64,000 bases of DNA from 'Nostoc azollae' 0708 (GTDB lineage: Bacteria; Cyanobacteriota; Cyanobacteriia; Cyanobacteriales; Nostocaceae): assembly GCF_000196515.1 (NCBI RefSeq), contig NC_014248.1:186001-250000 (forward strand), read 5' to 3'. Of this stretch, positions 49,714 through 58,501 are shown piece by piece (within the stretch, counting starts at the first letter, position 1; each line of letters starts with the position of its first letter). The notes beneath the pieces were generated by a model, which was not told the origin of the DNA, did no database searches, and saw only the letters and a program-made list of their open reading frames with translations. The position numbers were made by a program, and so were the translations under genes.

Positions 49714-50193
49714 TTAATTGCTATTACCTTGTTGACGACGCGATTTCCAATTCTGCTCCATTTGTTGGAGTTGTTGTCGTTGTGCTGGAGTCAAAACTGC
49801 TTCCATTTGTTTTCTTGATAACTCCCTAATTTCCTGGATTTGGCTTTTCTGTGCGTCAGTTAAATTCAAGGAAGTAAAAATATCTTTTTTCCATTTACCT
49901 CTACCTTCACCTTGTGAACGTTGCGTTTGACGTTCTTGCATTGCAGCTTTTAACTGTTCTTTCTGTTCAGTTGTCAGAACCTTATCCATTTCCGCGCGAG
50001 TATTGTGGTGAATTCTTTGGATTTCGGTTTTCTGTGTATATGTTAGTCCCAACTTTTTCCAAGGTCCTTTTTCCGCGAATCCTTGACCTGCTTGACCTGA
50101 AGGAACAGTTTTTTGTACTTGCGCTACCAAGGGGGTTGCTGTTAAAGTTAGAGCAAAAGCAGCAGCTATAAATAATAAGGTCTTGCCTTTCAT
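49714..50193 (-). CDS. Spy/CpxP-like periplasmic protein
   Basis: A 159-residue protein with signal peptide (MKGKTLLFIAAAFALTLTAT to about VAQ, residue 25). The mature part is helical, with two LTxxQ-type motifs (LGLTYTQKTEIQRI and LNLTDAQKSQIQEI), each followed by a second helix ending in VLTTEQKEQL and VLTPAQRQQL. This is the repeat pattern of Spy/CpxP/LTXXQ proteins, ATP-independent chaperones or stress sensors in the periplasm. The tail is Gln/Arg-rich. A two-component pair lies upstream in the other direction and may regulate it, but that is only a guess from proximity. Confidence 0.82.
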   Translation of the reverse strand: MKGKTLLFIAAAFALTLTATPLVAQVQKTVPSGQAGQGFAEKGPWKKLGLTYTQKTEIQRIHHNTRAEMDKVLTTEQKEQLKAAMQERQTQRSQGEGRGKWKKDIFTSLNLTDAQKSQIQEIRELSRKQMEAVLTPAQRQQLQQMEQNWKSRRQQGNSN

Positions 50194-50267
50194 TAATTCT
50201 CTTGTGTTGTTTCTGCTTGGATGTCACCATAATATAAATTTATCCTCTGCAACAACATGAGGAAAAA

Positions 50268-50311
50268 GTCACGTCTATACCCATGACTAAAGTCATGGGT
50301 ATAGACGTGAC
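50268..50311. repeat. Perfect 20-bp inverted repeat between spy-like gene and sensor kinase
   Basis: GTCACGTCTATACCCATGAC, loop TAAA, then its exact complement. The inner CATGACTAAAGTCATG resembles terminal hairpins of IS200/IS605 elements, but no element follows. It lies between two divergent genes, so it is not a simple terminator; a regulator site or a MITE remnant is possible. Confidence 0.75.
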
Positions 50312-50368
50312 CAATATAGAACAAAATAAAGGAGAGATAAATCCAAGTTAGTAATTTAGACCTTCTTG

Positions 50369-50406
50369 AATTTTGTTGGCGCAGCCTGCTGGAAGCACTA
50401 TTTTAA
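50369..50406 (+). repeat. Fragment of repeat D core in front of sensor kinase
   Basis: TTGAATTTTGTTGGCGCAGCC and TGCTGGAAGCACTATTTT match the middle of the 39605 copy exactly. It adds 18 open codons in front of the kinase ATG, an artefact. Confidence 0.8.
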
Positions 50407-50419
50407 ATTTTCAATTGTT

Positions 50420-51628
50420 ATGTCTCGTCCTATTCAAATTAATAATCATCCATTTCGATTTCTATTGTATTTAGAATGGATATTACTGGTTTTTTCTGTA
50501 TTAATGGTAATTTTACCCTCACCATCACCCAAATTTGCTGCCAAGTTTCCAGAGTTAACTATTTGTAGTTTGGCTTTTTTTGGCTTGATGGGGTTAAGAT
50601 TACCTACTAGTAATCAATTTGGGAAGATTATATATACTGCCACAGAAGTATTTTTAATACTAATTACTGGATTTCTTGGCGGGAGAACAGCGCGACTTTT
50701 TCCGTTTCTCTATTTAATGTTAGTAACTCGTAGTTGTTTAATTTTTCAATTACCAGGGCGTTTAACGGTTACTTTTTCATCATTTGTGTTATTTTTGATG
50801 ACACTTAAGACTCGCTGGATGCCTAATAGATTAACACCAATAGTACAAGAAAGATTTCGATTTTTCAGTTTTAGTTTATCCGTCCTATTTGGTTTAAGTT
50901 TAGTATTTGTTTTACTCTTAATGAATGCTGTTTTGTCTGAGCGTCAGAGTCGAGAAAAACTGGGAATTGCTAACGATAAACTGCGTCAATATGCTCTAAA
51001 AATCGAAACTCAAGCTACTTTAGAAGAACGCAACCGCATTGCTAGAGAAATTCATGATTCTCTAGGACATTCTTTAACTGCTTTAAATTTACAATTAGAA
51101 ACTGCTCTCAAACTATCTAAATCGGATATTCCCAGGGCCATGACCTTTTTAACTAGGGCTAAGGAACTAGGTTCTAAGGCATTACAAGATGTGCGAAACT
51201 CTGTTTCTACTATGCGCTCGCATCCTTTACAGTCACAATCTTTAGAACAAGCAATTGGTATCTTAATAGAAGATTTTCAACGTGCCAATGGGATTTTACC
51301 AAGTTGTCTAGTCTCCTTAGAATATGCCATACCCACGGAAATGAGTATTCCTATTTATCGCATTATTCAAGAATCATTTACAAATATTTCCAAATATGCG
51401 CAAGCATCATTAGTACAACTAGAATTAAGTACAACAGACAAAGCTGTAAAATTAATAGTTCAAGATAATGGTAGAGGGTTTGATGTTACTCAAAATACAA
51501 CGGGCTTTGGTTTGCAAAGTATGCGAGATCGCACTTTAGCATTAGGAGGCGCATTTACAATTAAATCTGCTCAAAATTCTGGTTGTCAAATAATAGTTGA
51601 TATTCCTTTAGCTAGGTGGAAAACATGA
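50420..51628 (+). CDS. NarL-type sensor histidine kinase (HisKA_3)
   Basis: I start at ATG 50420 ([16 protein letters not shown]), since the 18 codons before it come from repeat D. The 402-residue protein has five or six membrane segments (about 15-190), then a coiled coil and the HisKA_3 motif [20 protein letters not shown] with the phospho-His. The ATPase domain shows [20 protein letters not shown] (N box), VQDNGRGFD (G1) and [17 protein letters not shown] (G2). The N-terminus resembles a sensing membrane module without a clear periplasmic domain. Its stop overlaps the ATG of the LuxR-type regulator by the classic ATGA arrangement, so the two are translationally coupled and form a pair. Confidence 0.92.
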   Translation: MSRPIQINNHPFRFLLYLEWILLVFSVLMVILPSPSPKFAAKFPELTICSLAFFGLMGLRLPTSNQFGKIIYTATEVFLILITGFLGGRTARLFPFLYLMLVTRSCLIFQLPGRLTVTFSSFVLFLMTLKTRWMPNRLTPIVQERFRFFSFSLSVLFGLSLVFVLLLMNAVLSERQSREKLGIANDKLRQYALKIETQATLEERNRIAREIHDSLGHSLTALNLQLETALKLSKSDIPRAMTFLTRAKELGSKALQDVRNSVSTMRSHPLQSQSLEQAIGILIEDFQRANGILPSCLVSLEYAIPTEMSIPIYRIIQESFTNISKYAQASLVQLELSTTDKAVKLIVQDNGRGFDVTQNTTGFGLQSMRDRTLALGGAFTIKSAQNSGCQIIVDIPLARWKT

Positions 51629-52281
51629 TTAAAGTCTTACTTACAGATGACCAAAGTTTAATTCGTCAGGGTTTAAGAGCATTACTAGAATTAGAAACAG
51701 ATTTAGAAATAGTTGGAGAAGCAGAAAACGGTGAAATTGCCATTCATTTAGTGAAACAACTACAGCCAGATGTGGTTTTAATGGATATCAGAATGCCTAT
51801 TATCGATGGAGTTGCAGCAACAAAAACGATTCAAACCCATTTTCCAGCTACAAAGGTATTAGTATTGACAACATTTGATGATGATCTATATATCAAAGCT
51901 GCATTACAAAATGGTGCAATGGGTTATTTACTCAAAGATACACCTTCAGAAGAATTAGCAGTTGCTATTCGTGCTGTTGATAAAGGATTTTCCCAACTCA
52001 GTCCAGAAATTGTTAAAAAACTTTTAACTCAATTTCCAACCACAGCACCCGACCCTGTAAAATCCATACCACCAAGTTTAGTCGAACTCACACCCAGAGA
52101 AAAACAGGTTTTACGGTTAATTGCTAACGGTGCCAGCAACCGAGAAATTGCTCATACACTCTACATTTCTGAAGGAACAGTCAAAAATCATGTTACTAAC
52201 ATTTTAAGTAGACTTAATTTGCGCGATCGCACCCAAGCCGCTATTCTTGCTAATACATTTTTATCATATTTAGAACAGTAG
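51625..52281 (+). CDS. NarL/LuxR-type response regulator
   Basis: From ATG 51625 ([17 protein letters not shown]), which overlaps the kinase stop; a GTG nine bases earlier is also possible. The 218-residue protein has a receiver domain with the acidic pair (TDDQ), phospho-acceptor Asp in [14 protein letters not shown] and the switch Lys in [11 protein letters not shown] linker leads to the LuxR helix-turn-helix: [20 protein letters not shown], then [20 protein letters not shown]. It binds DNA when phosphorylated by the upstream kinase; the adjacent Spy-like gene is a candidate target. The stop TAG is also the first three bases of a MITE at 52279, so the native C-terminus may have been changed. 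Confidence 0.93.
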   Translation: MIKVLLTDDQSLIRQGLRALLELETDLEIVGEAENGEIAIHLVKQLQPDVVLMDIRMPIIDGVAATKTIQTHFPATKVLVLTTFDDDLYIKAALQNGAMGYLLKDTPSEELAVAIRAVDKGFSQLSPEIVKKLLTQFPTTAPDPVKSIPPSLVELTPREKQVLRLIANGASNREIAHTLYISEGTVKNHVTNILSRLNLRDRTQAAILANTFLSYLEQ

Positions 52282-52459
52282 ACCTCTTGCAGAATTAATT
52301 TTATCTTATAATGGGGAATTGTCTTTGTTTTAGCCAAAAGTTAGAGTTACAGGGTTATGTTTGAATTAGGGAGCCTAAAGAAAGAACACCAAAAATACAT
52401 AAATAAATAAAATCTAAAACTATCTATCATACCACATAAACAATTTTGCACTAGGTCTA
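52279..52459 (+). mobile_element. MITE-like repeat family E, copy 1
   Basis: Begins TAGACCTCTTGCAGAATTA and ends TTTTGCACTAGGTCTA, so the ends TAGACCT and AGGTCTA are inverted repeats. The body has GTTAGAGTTACAGGGTTATG and AGAACACCAAAAATA. A second copy is at 60097-60265. Its first three bases supply the stop codon of the response regulator. Confidence 0.82.
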
Positions 52460-53179
52460 GTAAATATCAAATTTTGATTTTGGATGTTCAGAAGCCTCAG
52501 TCAAACGATTTTCGATTGACTCCACAAAGAATAAATCCGGAGGCTTGTAGCATCGAGAAACGAATGGTTATTAATGAAACACTAACTACTCACTCAGGAG
52601 TAAGGTTCAAAATCTTAATTATGTCAGGTTCATCACAATATATTGCTAAAAACATATTTTTTTATTTCATTTCTATGAAATGTTATTTAGCATTAGCGAA
52701 AAATATTGACATTTATTAATATAAATAAATACTTTTTAACAGTAATAAAATATATTGTTTTCAATTCGAAATCTATAAATGAGTATATGCTCATGTTAAC
52801 TTAACTTATCTACAAGATAATTAATATCGAATTCAGTAATTTTACGGTGTGATATTAATTCTGACTACTTGATAATTAAATCAATAGCAAATGAGGACAA
52901 AAGCATCCATTGAAACAGTGTTGTTATTGCTAAAACAAAAATTTGGTAACATAACTGGAAATGGTAATTAATTTTTCCCGCCCGCTTAGATAAATCAGAC
53001 CTAACTATTGGGTGACTAGTACCGCCGTGAATTCAAAACACAAAATTCAGATAAAAATTTATCCACTAACATATATTTACTGCTGTAATGGTTTAGCACT
53101 ACTCAACTGCTAATGACTCTGACCGCTGTTCTGAATTTATTACTTACTCTCACATTTAAACCACAGGAAAATAATCATT
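52460..53179. other. 720-bp intergenic region, no gene recognised
   Basis: AT-rich. An 81-codon ORF (52474-52719) has no recognisable motif and a tail of Phe/Ile/Tyr codons that reflects base composition. At 53021-53039 GTACCGCCGTGAATTCAAAA is a remnant of a repeat D end. The rest shows nothing. Confidence 0.5.
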
Positions 53180-53552
53180 ATGGCAATTAACATAGAAAGA
53201 CTGGGCATGATTTTGCAAAACTTTCTCGCTGCTACAAACAGATGTTGAAGGAGCGGTACTCGTTACTCCAGATGGTTTGCCTTTAGCAGCAAGTTTACCT
53301 GGTGGGATGGACGAAGAACGGGTCTTAGCAATATCAGCATCCATGCTGTCTTTAGGTTAAAGAATTGGTATTAAGTTAGCCAGAGCTACAGTTGACCGCA
53401 TCTTTTTAGAAGGGAAAAAAGGCTTTGGCATATTAACTGGTTGTGGTGAAGATGCAGTATTCCTAGTTTGGGCTAGTGAATCCGCCAAACAGGGAGTATT
53501 AATGCTAGAACTCAAACGAGTTCTCCAAGAACTAAAACTAGTTTTGAACTAA
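53180..53552 (+). pseudogene. Roadblock/LC7 (MglB-like) protein, broken
   Basis: From ATG 53180: MAINIERLGMILQNF, then a shift near 53230 to TDVEGAVLVTPDGLPLAASL, MDEERVLAISASMLSLG, stop TAA (53357), and on in the same frame with RIGIKLARATVDRIFLEGKK, GEDAVFLVWASESAKQGVLM and a C-terminal helix to 53552. The order matches cyanobacterial roadblock/LC7 proteins, which pair with small Ras-like GTPases as GAP or scaffold. The GTPase pseudogene 280 bp downstream confirms this. One shift and one stop inactivate it. Confidence 0.88.
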
Positions 53553-53583
53553 ATGATCCAAATCAAAGGTGACTCAATTGTAA

Positions 53584-53635
53584 GTTCCATTGTATAAAAA
53601 TCCTAGTTAATCTAGGGAATTGTATACAATGGAAC
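53584..53635. repeat. Nested inverted repeat after the roadblock pseudogene
   Basis: GTTCCATTGTATA (53584-53596) pairs exactly with TATACAATGGAAC (53623-53635); inside, CCTAG (53602) pairs with CTAGG (53612). A two-stage hairpin 31 bp after the stop codon; no T-run. Possible small transposon relic or processing site. Confidence 0.7.
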
Positions 53636-53646
53636 GACGTGAAAAA

Positions 53647-53732
53647 AAAAAGTATGTAACAAAATGTAAATTAGCCTGAAAACCTCTTCACTCTTGCCTT
53701 GTCATAACGACAATTTTTAACACCCACTTAGC
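53647..53732 (+). repeat. Dispersed repeat family C, partial copy
   Basis: AGTATGTAACAAAATGTAAA, CTGAAAACCTCTTCACTCTTG and CATAACGACAATTTTTAACACCCAC; colinear with 24147-24233. Confidence 0.65.
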
Positions 53733-53828
53733 TTACCCACTAAAAACAAACTATCAAAGACATTTAGGAGCTTTCTGAAAATAGTGAAGAATCAATCATT
53801 AATTTGTTTATTTAAGGAGTAAATAAAC

Positions 53829-54141
53829 ATGGAGACTATGAGGTTAATTGTCACGGTGTCAGTAGGTGCGGGTAAATCCACTTTTATTCGTTCCGTTAGT
53901 GAAATCGAAGTTGTAGATACAGATACACGTGCCACTGATGAAACAGCATTACTCAAACAAAGGTCTAACACACACCGATTGTCGCGGTGCATGGTCAGAG
54001 GAAGATGTATACCTTGCCATTGGATACGTGAATGAAGACGAAAGACCTCCTATGGTTAGAGTCAATCCCAACCAAGGAGATTCTGTCGCAGAAGCTGTTA
54101 TTGCCCTAGTACAGCACTTAATGGAGAGTTGTCCAGTGTAA
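53829..54141 (+). pseudogene. MglA-like small GTPase, internally deleted
   Basis: ATG 53829 gives METMRLIVTVSVGAGKSTFI with an intact P-loop (GAGKST), RSVSEIEVVDTD and ATDETALLKQR. Homology then jumps, in another frame, to GLTHTDCRGAWSEEDVYLAI (the base-recognition region) and NPNQGDSVAEAVIALVQHLM, ending at 54141. About 90-100 residues with the switch and DxxG/GTPGQ regions are missing. So one internal deletion with a frameshift destroyed it. Intact relatives in cyanobacteria sit with roadblock proteins and resemble MglA, the polarity GTPase of gliding bacteria. Confidence 0.88.
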
Positions 54142-54279
54142 TATATCTGATAGGTATTAATTTTTTAGGACTCTTTCCTAAAAGGAATTAAATTTTTTAG
54201 AAGTTACATTTCGGAAAAAAATTATTCTGAATTAGTTCAATATTTACATCAATATTTATTTTGAATCAGGAGAGAAATT

Positions 54280-54906
54280 ATTGGTATTACTGGTAACTTT
54301 GTAGGTTTCTCCTTACCTGAATTACTCCAATTTTTAGATCAAGGGAAAAAAATAGGAATACTTAGCATTGAATTTTTAGCTGAAGAAAATGATAAGAAGA
54401 AAAAGCAAGTTTATTATATCTGGCTACATCAATGTCGTGTAGTCAGTGCTGCTGATAGTTTAGACCAACAAGGCTTAATATTAATAATTACTCAAAGAGG
54501 GTGGATCAGTGAGCGAGTAATTTCTAGAGTCACTCAAATTTCTTCTTGCTTCATTAATTCACCATTGGGATTATGCTTAAAAGCTCAAGGATTAGTGCAA
54601 CCAGAACAACTAAGACTGCTATTTAATAGCCAGGTTTTGCGACCAGTATGTGCCTGACTCCAAGTCAAGGATGCTCTATTTAGATTTGAACCGACATCAA
54701 CATTGCCTTTAGGGGAAATGACAGGTCTGAGTATGTATGCAACTGAAGAATCTCTTTCTACTTCCACTGCCACACTTACTTTTCCAGAAGCAGTACAGGA
54801 AACTTTACCTGCAATCAAAGCAACTGAAAAGCCCGCAGAAAAGCCCACTGTTAGTCAATCTTTCCTCAAAGATTTAGTTGGTTTTCTCCGCAGTAAAGCA
54901 GCTTAA
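54280..54906 (+). pseudogene. DUF4388 domain protein, broken
   Basis: Reading from ATT 54280, probably a mutated ATG: IGITGNFVGFSLPELLQFLD, KIGILSIEFLAEENDKKKKQ, then VYYIWLHQCRVVSAADSLDQ and ITQRGWISERVISRV. A TGA at 54656 interrupts between NSQVLRPVCA and LQVKDALFRFEPTSTLPLGE; the frame then runs to a C-terminal SQSFLKDLVGFLRSKAA. DUF4388 proteins carry a PATAN-like N-terminal domain linked to signalling and motility. Lost start codon and one stop. It lies in order with the roadblock, GTPase and protoglobin pseudogenes. Confidence 0.85.
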
Positions 54907-54990
54907 TTTAAAAAGGTAATTTTGGTGTTTAACAGGGAACAGTAAACAGTAAACAATCAACAAACATTCAACAATACAAAAGGATCAGTT

Positions 54991-55540
54991 ATGACAGTAG
55001 GGCCTAACGCTTTTATGACAACGCTCGCAAGAAGAGTAGGTTTAACTTCTGAAGATAAATCTCTTCTGAAATCCAACGCAGCTTGGGGACTATAAAATGC
55101 ACCAACAATGGCTGAGCACTTCTATTTTAGGACGTGATGAAGAAATGAATGCCATTCTAAATAAAACCGAAGCACGAATTCATCGCCTACATGAAACATT
55201 TATTCAATGGTTTCATCAAATGTTGACAGGTATAGATTATTGGGGCAAAACCTATGCTGATTATCGTTGGCATATAGGACTTTTCCATGTCAAAATTGGC
55301 ATTGCTCGTCAGCACGTAGTTCCAGCTATGGCAGTGGTGGTTCATGAAGTTGGTAAAGAATTAAAAGCTGATGGAAAACCAGAAGAATTAAAAGAAGTAT
55401 TGGGTAGAATTTGTCTGATTGATTTAGCTTTTATTAAGCAAGCTTATGTAGAAGTCTCATCATCTGCGGTACTTAGAGAAACTGGCTAGTCAGAAGCCTT
55501 ATTCAAACGTCTTATTACTACTGGCGTATCTAGTATGTAA
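54991..55540 (+). pseudogene. Protoglobin-domain protein, broken
   Basis: ATG 54991 gives MTVGPNAFMTTLARRVGLTS and KSLLKSNAAWGL, then TAA; the frame continues NAPTMAEHFY and shifts to GRDEEMNAILNKTEARIHRL, FHQMLTGIDYWGKTYADYRW, HIGLFHVKIGIARQHVVPAM (His candidates for haem ligation) and LIDLAFIKQAYVEVSSSAVL. A TAG at 55487 is followed in frame by SEALFKRLITTGVSSM to 55540. Protoglobin-like proteins bind haem and sense O2 or other gases. Two stops and one shift inactivate it. Last gene of the decayed roadblock cluster. Confidence 0.88.
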
Positions 55541-55648
55541 TACCAAGTTGCGTTCAAAGATATTAGTTTTAGTAAGCAGGGGTGCAGAGGATAAACATTC
55601 TTACCCCATACCCTACGCAAGCCCTGGATATATTTCTGGGACTTTATT

Positions 55649-56083
55649 TTATGCGAACAATTGTAGATATTCCTTTCTTAAAACTCCTTTTGTTACCTTT
55701 ATACTTCTAAATGATTTAGCGATAACTTCTTCATAAAATATATTAATTTGTGCTTGATTAATAGAAATTAAATCTGTAATTGAGGCACCATCAACAATTT
55801 CTGATATCTCCGTGCATATACAAGCCGTAGCACACATGGGACAAGGTTTACTAGTGGTATATATAGAATAACCATCTAAAGAAGGGTTTTTGAGTTTAGT
55901 GGTTAAATTGCCAATGACATTAATTTCTGCATGGGCAAAAGGATCGCTATCTTGGTTTACAGTATTATAAGTTGCTGCAACTACTGGATTATCTTCTTTA
56001 ACTATGACAGTGCCATAAGCAGTATCTCATTTTTTTGCTTGTTCTATAGCTAGATGCATAAAATATTCTTGGTTTATCTTCAC
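55649..56083 (-). pseudogene. Nucleoside deaminase (CMP/dCMP deaminase fold) with one in-frame stop
   Basis: From GTG 56083: MKINQEYFMHLAIEQAKK, TGA near 56026, then DTAYGTVIVKEDNPVVAATY, DPFAHAEINVIGNL with the HAE zinc/catalytic motif, and YTTSKPCPMCATACI with the PCxxC zinc ligands, ending LRKEYLQLFA. The length (145 codons) and motifs match guanine or cytosine-type nucleoside deaminases. A single nonsense codon, in a position that is normally Trp or similar, disables it. All catalytic residues remain, so loss is recent. Confidence 0.87.
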
Positions 56084-56165
56084 ACAATAGTTTATTTAGC
56101 ACAATAATCTCCAATAATTACGGTAAAAGCGTATTTTGGCTGTTATGGTGTGAATGAGTTAATTC

Positions 56166-56972
56166 ATGTTTAGTTGTATGATGTTACTCAACCGAGCAAA
56201 AATAGAATTCTATTTGACAGACCTCGAAACACGAGTAGGTAAAGCAATTGATTTAACAATTGCTGCCTTGGTTTTAGTTTCATCAGGAATTTTTTTGGCT
56301 GAAACATATAATATTGCTGAAGATGCTCATTTAGAATTAATAACTTTAGATAATTGTGTTTTAATAATTTCTGCTGGCGGATATTTACTGCAGTTATGGA
56401 GTGGAGAAAATAAAACTAAGTATATTTTACGTTTTTATTAAATCATTGACTTAGTAGCTATATTGCCCTCTTTTATTGGGTTTGTAGATATCAGGTTTAT
56501 ACGCTTATTACGATGGTTTAGAATTTCACGATTAATTCTATTAATAGATAGTAAATTTTTATTTGCCAGTATCAGCAGCGAAGATGCCGTAATTTTTGCA
56601 CGAATATTATTTACCTTATTTGCAATTATTTTTGTTTATTCTGGCTTAATTTATCAAGTTGAACATCCAGTTAATTCGGACAAGTTTGCCAATTTTTTAG
56701 ATGGTTTTTACTTTTCAGTTGTGACAATGACAACTGTAGGACTTGGTGATGTGATACCAATTTCTAAATTAGGTCGTTTGCTCACAGTTTTAATGATTTT
56801 AATAGGAGTACCCCTGATTCCTTAGCAAGTGGGGGATTTAATTAAGCAGTTGGTGAAGAATGCGAATCACTTGGAGACAGTTTGTTCTGGTTGTGGTTTG
56901 GCTCTTCATGATACAGATGCGGAATTTTGTAAAAGGTGCAGTACCAAGTTACCTCTGAACAAGATGGAATAA
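56166..56972 (+). pseudogene. Voltage-gated-type potassium channel with C-terminal zinc ribbon, two in-frame stops
   Basis: ATG 56166 opens a frame with five to six hydrophobic segments. VGKAIDLTIAALVLVSSGIF is S1-like, then RFIRLLRWFRISRLILLIDS is an S4-like helix with regularly spaced arginines, and SVVTMTTVGLGDVIPISKLG is the pore with selectivity filter TVGLGD. After the pore a short tail carries CSGCGLALHDTDAEFCKRCS, a double CxxC zinc ribbon. TAA at 56439 (between S2 and S3) and TAG at 56823 (after S6 begins) are both in frame; no shift is needed. The stops argue for inactivity. Confidence 0.88.
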
Positions 56973-57296
56973 ATGTTAGAGGTTATTTTCAAAGTTTCTA
57001 ATGTTTCAAATATTTTCAGATCGCGTTTAAGTTACAAAGGAATAGCTTACAGACGACAACTTGAACAAACATTCTCGCAGCTAAAGCAGAAAATTAAGCA
57101 AACATCCTTTGATACTCCTTCTACCTTCGACTACAGCTTAGTAGTAGCACTCTTTGGCATTCCTGCACTTGCTGGTACTTCTTATGACTCATTAGATAAA
57201 GCATTCTTTCCCCGAACATACTCTCAAGTAAGTAGTAGTTCTTGCAGTCGTAGTAGTTCTTGCAGCAGTGGTAGTTCCTGTGGTGGTGGAGATTAG
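56973..57296 (+). pseudogene. C-terminal piece of a membrane protein with Ser/Cys/Gly-rich tail (TIGR04222-like)
   Basis: The 107-residue frame opens immediately after the channel stop (TAAATG). Residues 24-70 include GIAYRRQLEQTFSQLKQKIK and a short hydrophobic stretch (SLVVALFGIPALAGTS), and the tail is VSSSSCSRSSSCSSGSSCGG. This tail, and the DUF692 gene right after it, recall TIGR04222-type membrane proteins with Cys/Gly-rich ends that neighbour DUF692 genes. The usual N-terminal membrane part is missing, so I read it as a truncated remnant. It could still be expressed as a short cysteine-rich protein. Confidence 0.55.
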
Positions 57297-57301
57297 AAAC
57301 A

Positions 57302-57523
57302 ATGCTATCTCATTTACCAAAATGAGCTGTGGGGTTAGGTTTTCGTCAACCATTCAAAAGCGATTTATTTCTTCATCGTCAACAGGTTGATGTTTTGGAA
57401 ATTGTGGACTAACATTATCTAGATGCACCACCAAAAAAACAGGAGGAATTACAATTACTCGCGGCACATTTTTCTATTATTACCCATTCCATTCATTTAT
57501 CATTAGGCGTTGGTATAAACTAA
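57302..57523 (+). pseudogene. DUF692 (MbnB/TglH-like) N-terminal fragment
   Basis: ATG 57302: MLSHLPK, TGA, AVGLGFRQPFKSDLFLHRQQ, VDVLEIV, then D, TAA, HYLDAPPKKQEELQLLAAHF and SIITHSIHLSLG. The GLGFR start, the EIVxDHY block and the HSIHLSLG strand are the first three conserved parts of the DUF692 TIM barrel, which in MbnB and TglH binds iron and modifies cysteines of peptide substrates. The gene stops abruptly near 57505, at the point where the convergent YbjN pseudogene also ends, so about 200 residues are lost. Two stops lie in the remaining part. Confidence 0.85.
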
Positions 57524-57966
57524 ATTGTTGATGTAAGCAAAACTGAGTCTATCACCTTCAACATCAATACTTGTTTTGTAGCGAACTTCCCCATCACGAA
57601 AGTCTAGTTCAAAGTTACCAATAATCATGTCATAATTTGCCATTGCAATAAACTCTCCTATTGCTTGTCGTTAAGATTTTGGGGCTGTCACAGGATAAAC
57701 CGAGTAAAATACAAATTGCTGCTGTTGTTCTCTGGCTTTAGCACAGCAATTCTATCTACGATTTTTACCTTGATAAGTTATATATAAAACTTGCTCTTCT
57801 GCAAACTGACTGAAAAGCCAACCATTTTTTTAAAGAAGTTGACTATACCCGAAAAAATAGTTTCGCTAGTGGTAACTTCATCTGTTATTTCAAATATATC
57901 TTCAGCTAAATTTTCCAGATCATTGTTTATTTCCTCCACAGCTTCGGAAATCATGGTTTGAGGCAT
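57503..57966 (-). pseudogene. YbjN-domain protein, broken and C-terminally truncated
   Basis: From ATG 57966: MPQTMISEAVEEINNDLENL, EDIFEITDEVTTSETIFSGI and a frameshift near 57830 to GWLFSQFAEEQVLYITYQGK, stop, NCCAKAREQQQQFVFYSVYP, another stop, then MANYDMIIGNFELDFRDGEV and DVEGDRLSFAYINNLVYTN. This is the YbjN/TY-chaperone-like domain typical of a conserved cyanobacterial protein. The reading ends at 57503, exactly where DUF692 is cut. The C-terminal 20-40 residues are missing. Confidence 0.85.
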
Positions 57967-57989
57967 TTACGAAATATTCTTAGCCAATT

Positions 57990-58501
57990 CTTCAGAAGAA
58001 TTAGTCATTCCTTCTGGCGAAGGACAGGGCGCTACCTTTATTGTCAAATTACCCATCATCAGTACCCCTGTAACAGAAAACCAACTTCATCCTGCTTCAT
58101 CACAGGTAATAACCTTGGCAGGAACTCAAATTCTGGTAGTAGATGATGAGGCAGATTCCCGCCAATATGTGGTATTTGTCGCATTTGTCCTAGAGCAACA
58201 TGGGGCTAAAGTCACTACTGCGGCATCAGCCACTGAAGCTATACAACTTTTTACTCAACTCAAACCAGATGTATTAATTAGCAATATTGGTATGCCTGAT
58301 CTTGACGGCTATACTCTATTACAATAGATACAAGCATCGAATTTAAAGCCGACAATTGCTGCTATTGCCGTCACTGCTTACGCCAGTGAACACAACAAAA
58401 AACAAGCTTACCGCGCTGGATTTCAACGTTATATTGCCAAACCCATCGAGTGAGACAAACTGCTAATAGTTGTTGCCAACCTCATCCAGGAAATCAAATA
58501 G
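57990..58501 (+). pseudogene. Tail of a hybrid histidine kinase (end of ATPase domain plus receiver)
   Basis: The fragment opens with PSGEGQGATFIVKLPI, the last strand of a HATPase domain, then linker residues, then a receiver: GTQILVVDDEADSRQYV, PDVLISNIGMPDLDGYTLL (phospho-site normally DxxMPxxDG; here Asn-Ile-Gly replaces the Asp region), TAG, then TIAAIAVTAYASEHNKKQAY and FQRYIAKPIE with the switch Lys, stop, and VVANLIQEIK. The PAS/GAF and kinase parts are gone, with the break near 57970-57990 at the YbjN start. Two stops and a missing phospho-Asp. Confidence 0.8.

Noticed and set aside
52474-52719. 81-codon ORF after the LuxR-type regulator
   Set aside because: No motif, no good ribosome binding site, low-complexity tail matching local AT content.
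53829-54035. Intact 68-residue small GTPase
   Set aside because: Only the P-loop region is open; the rest of the domain is deleted and the C-terminal motifs are in another frame.
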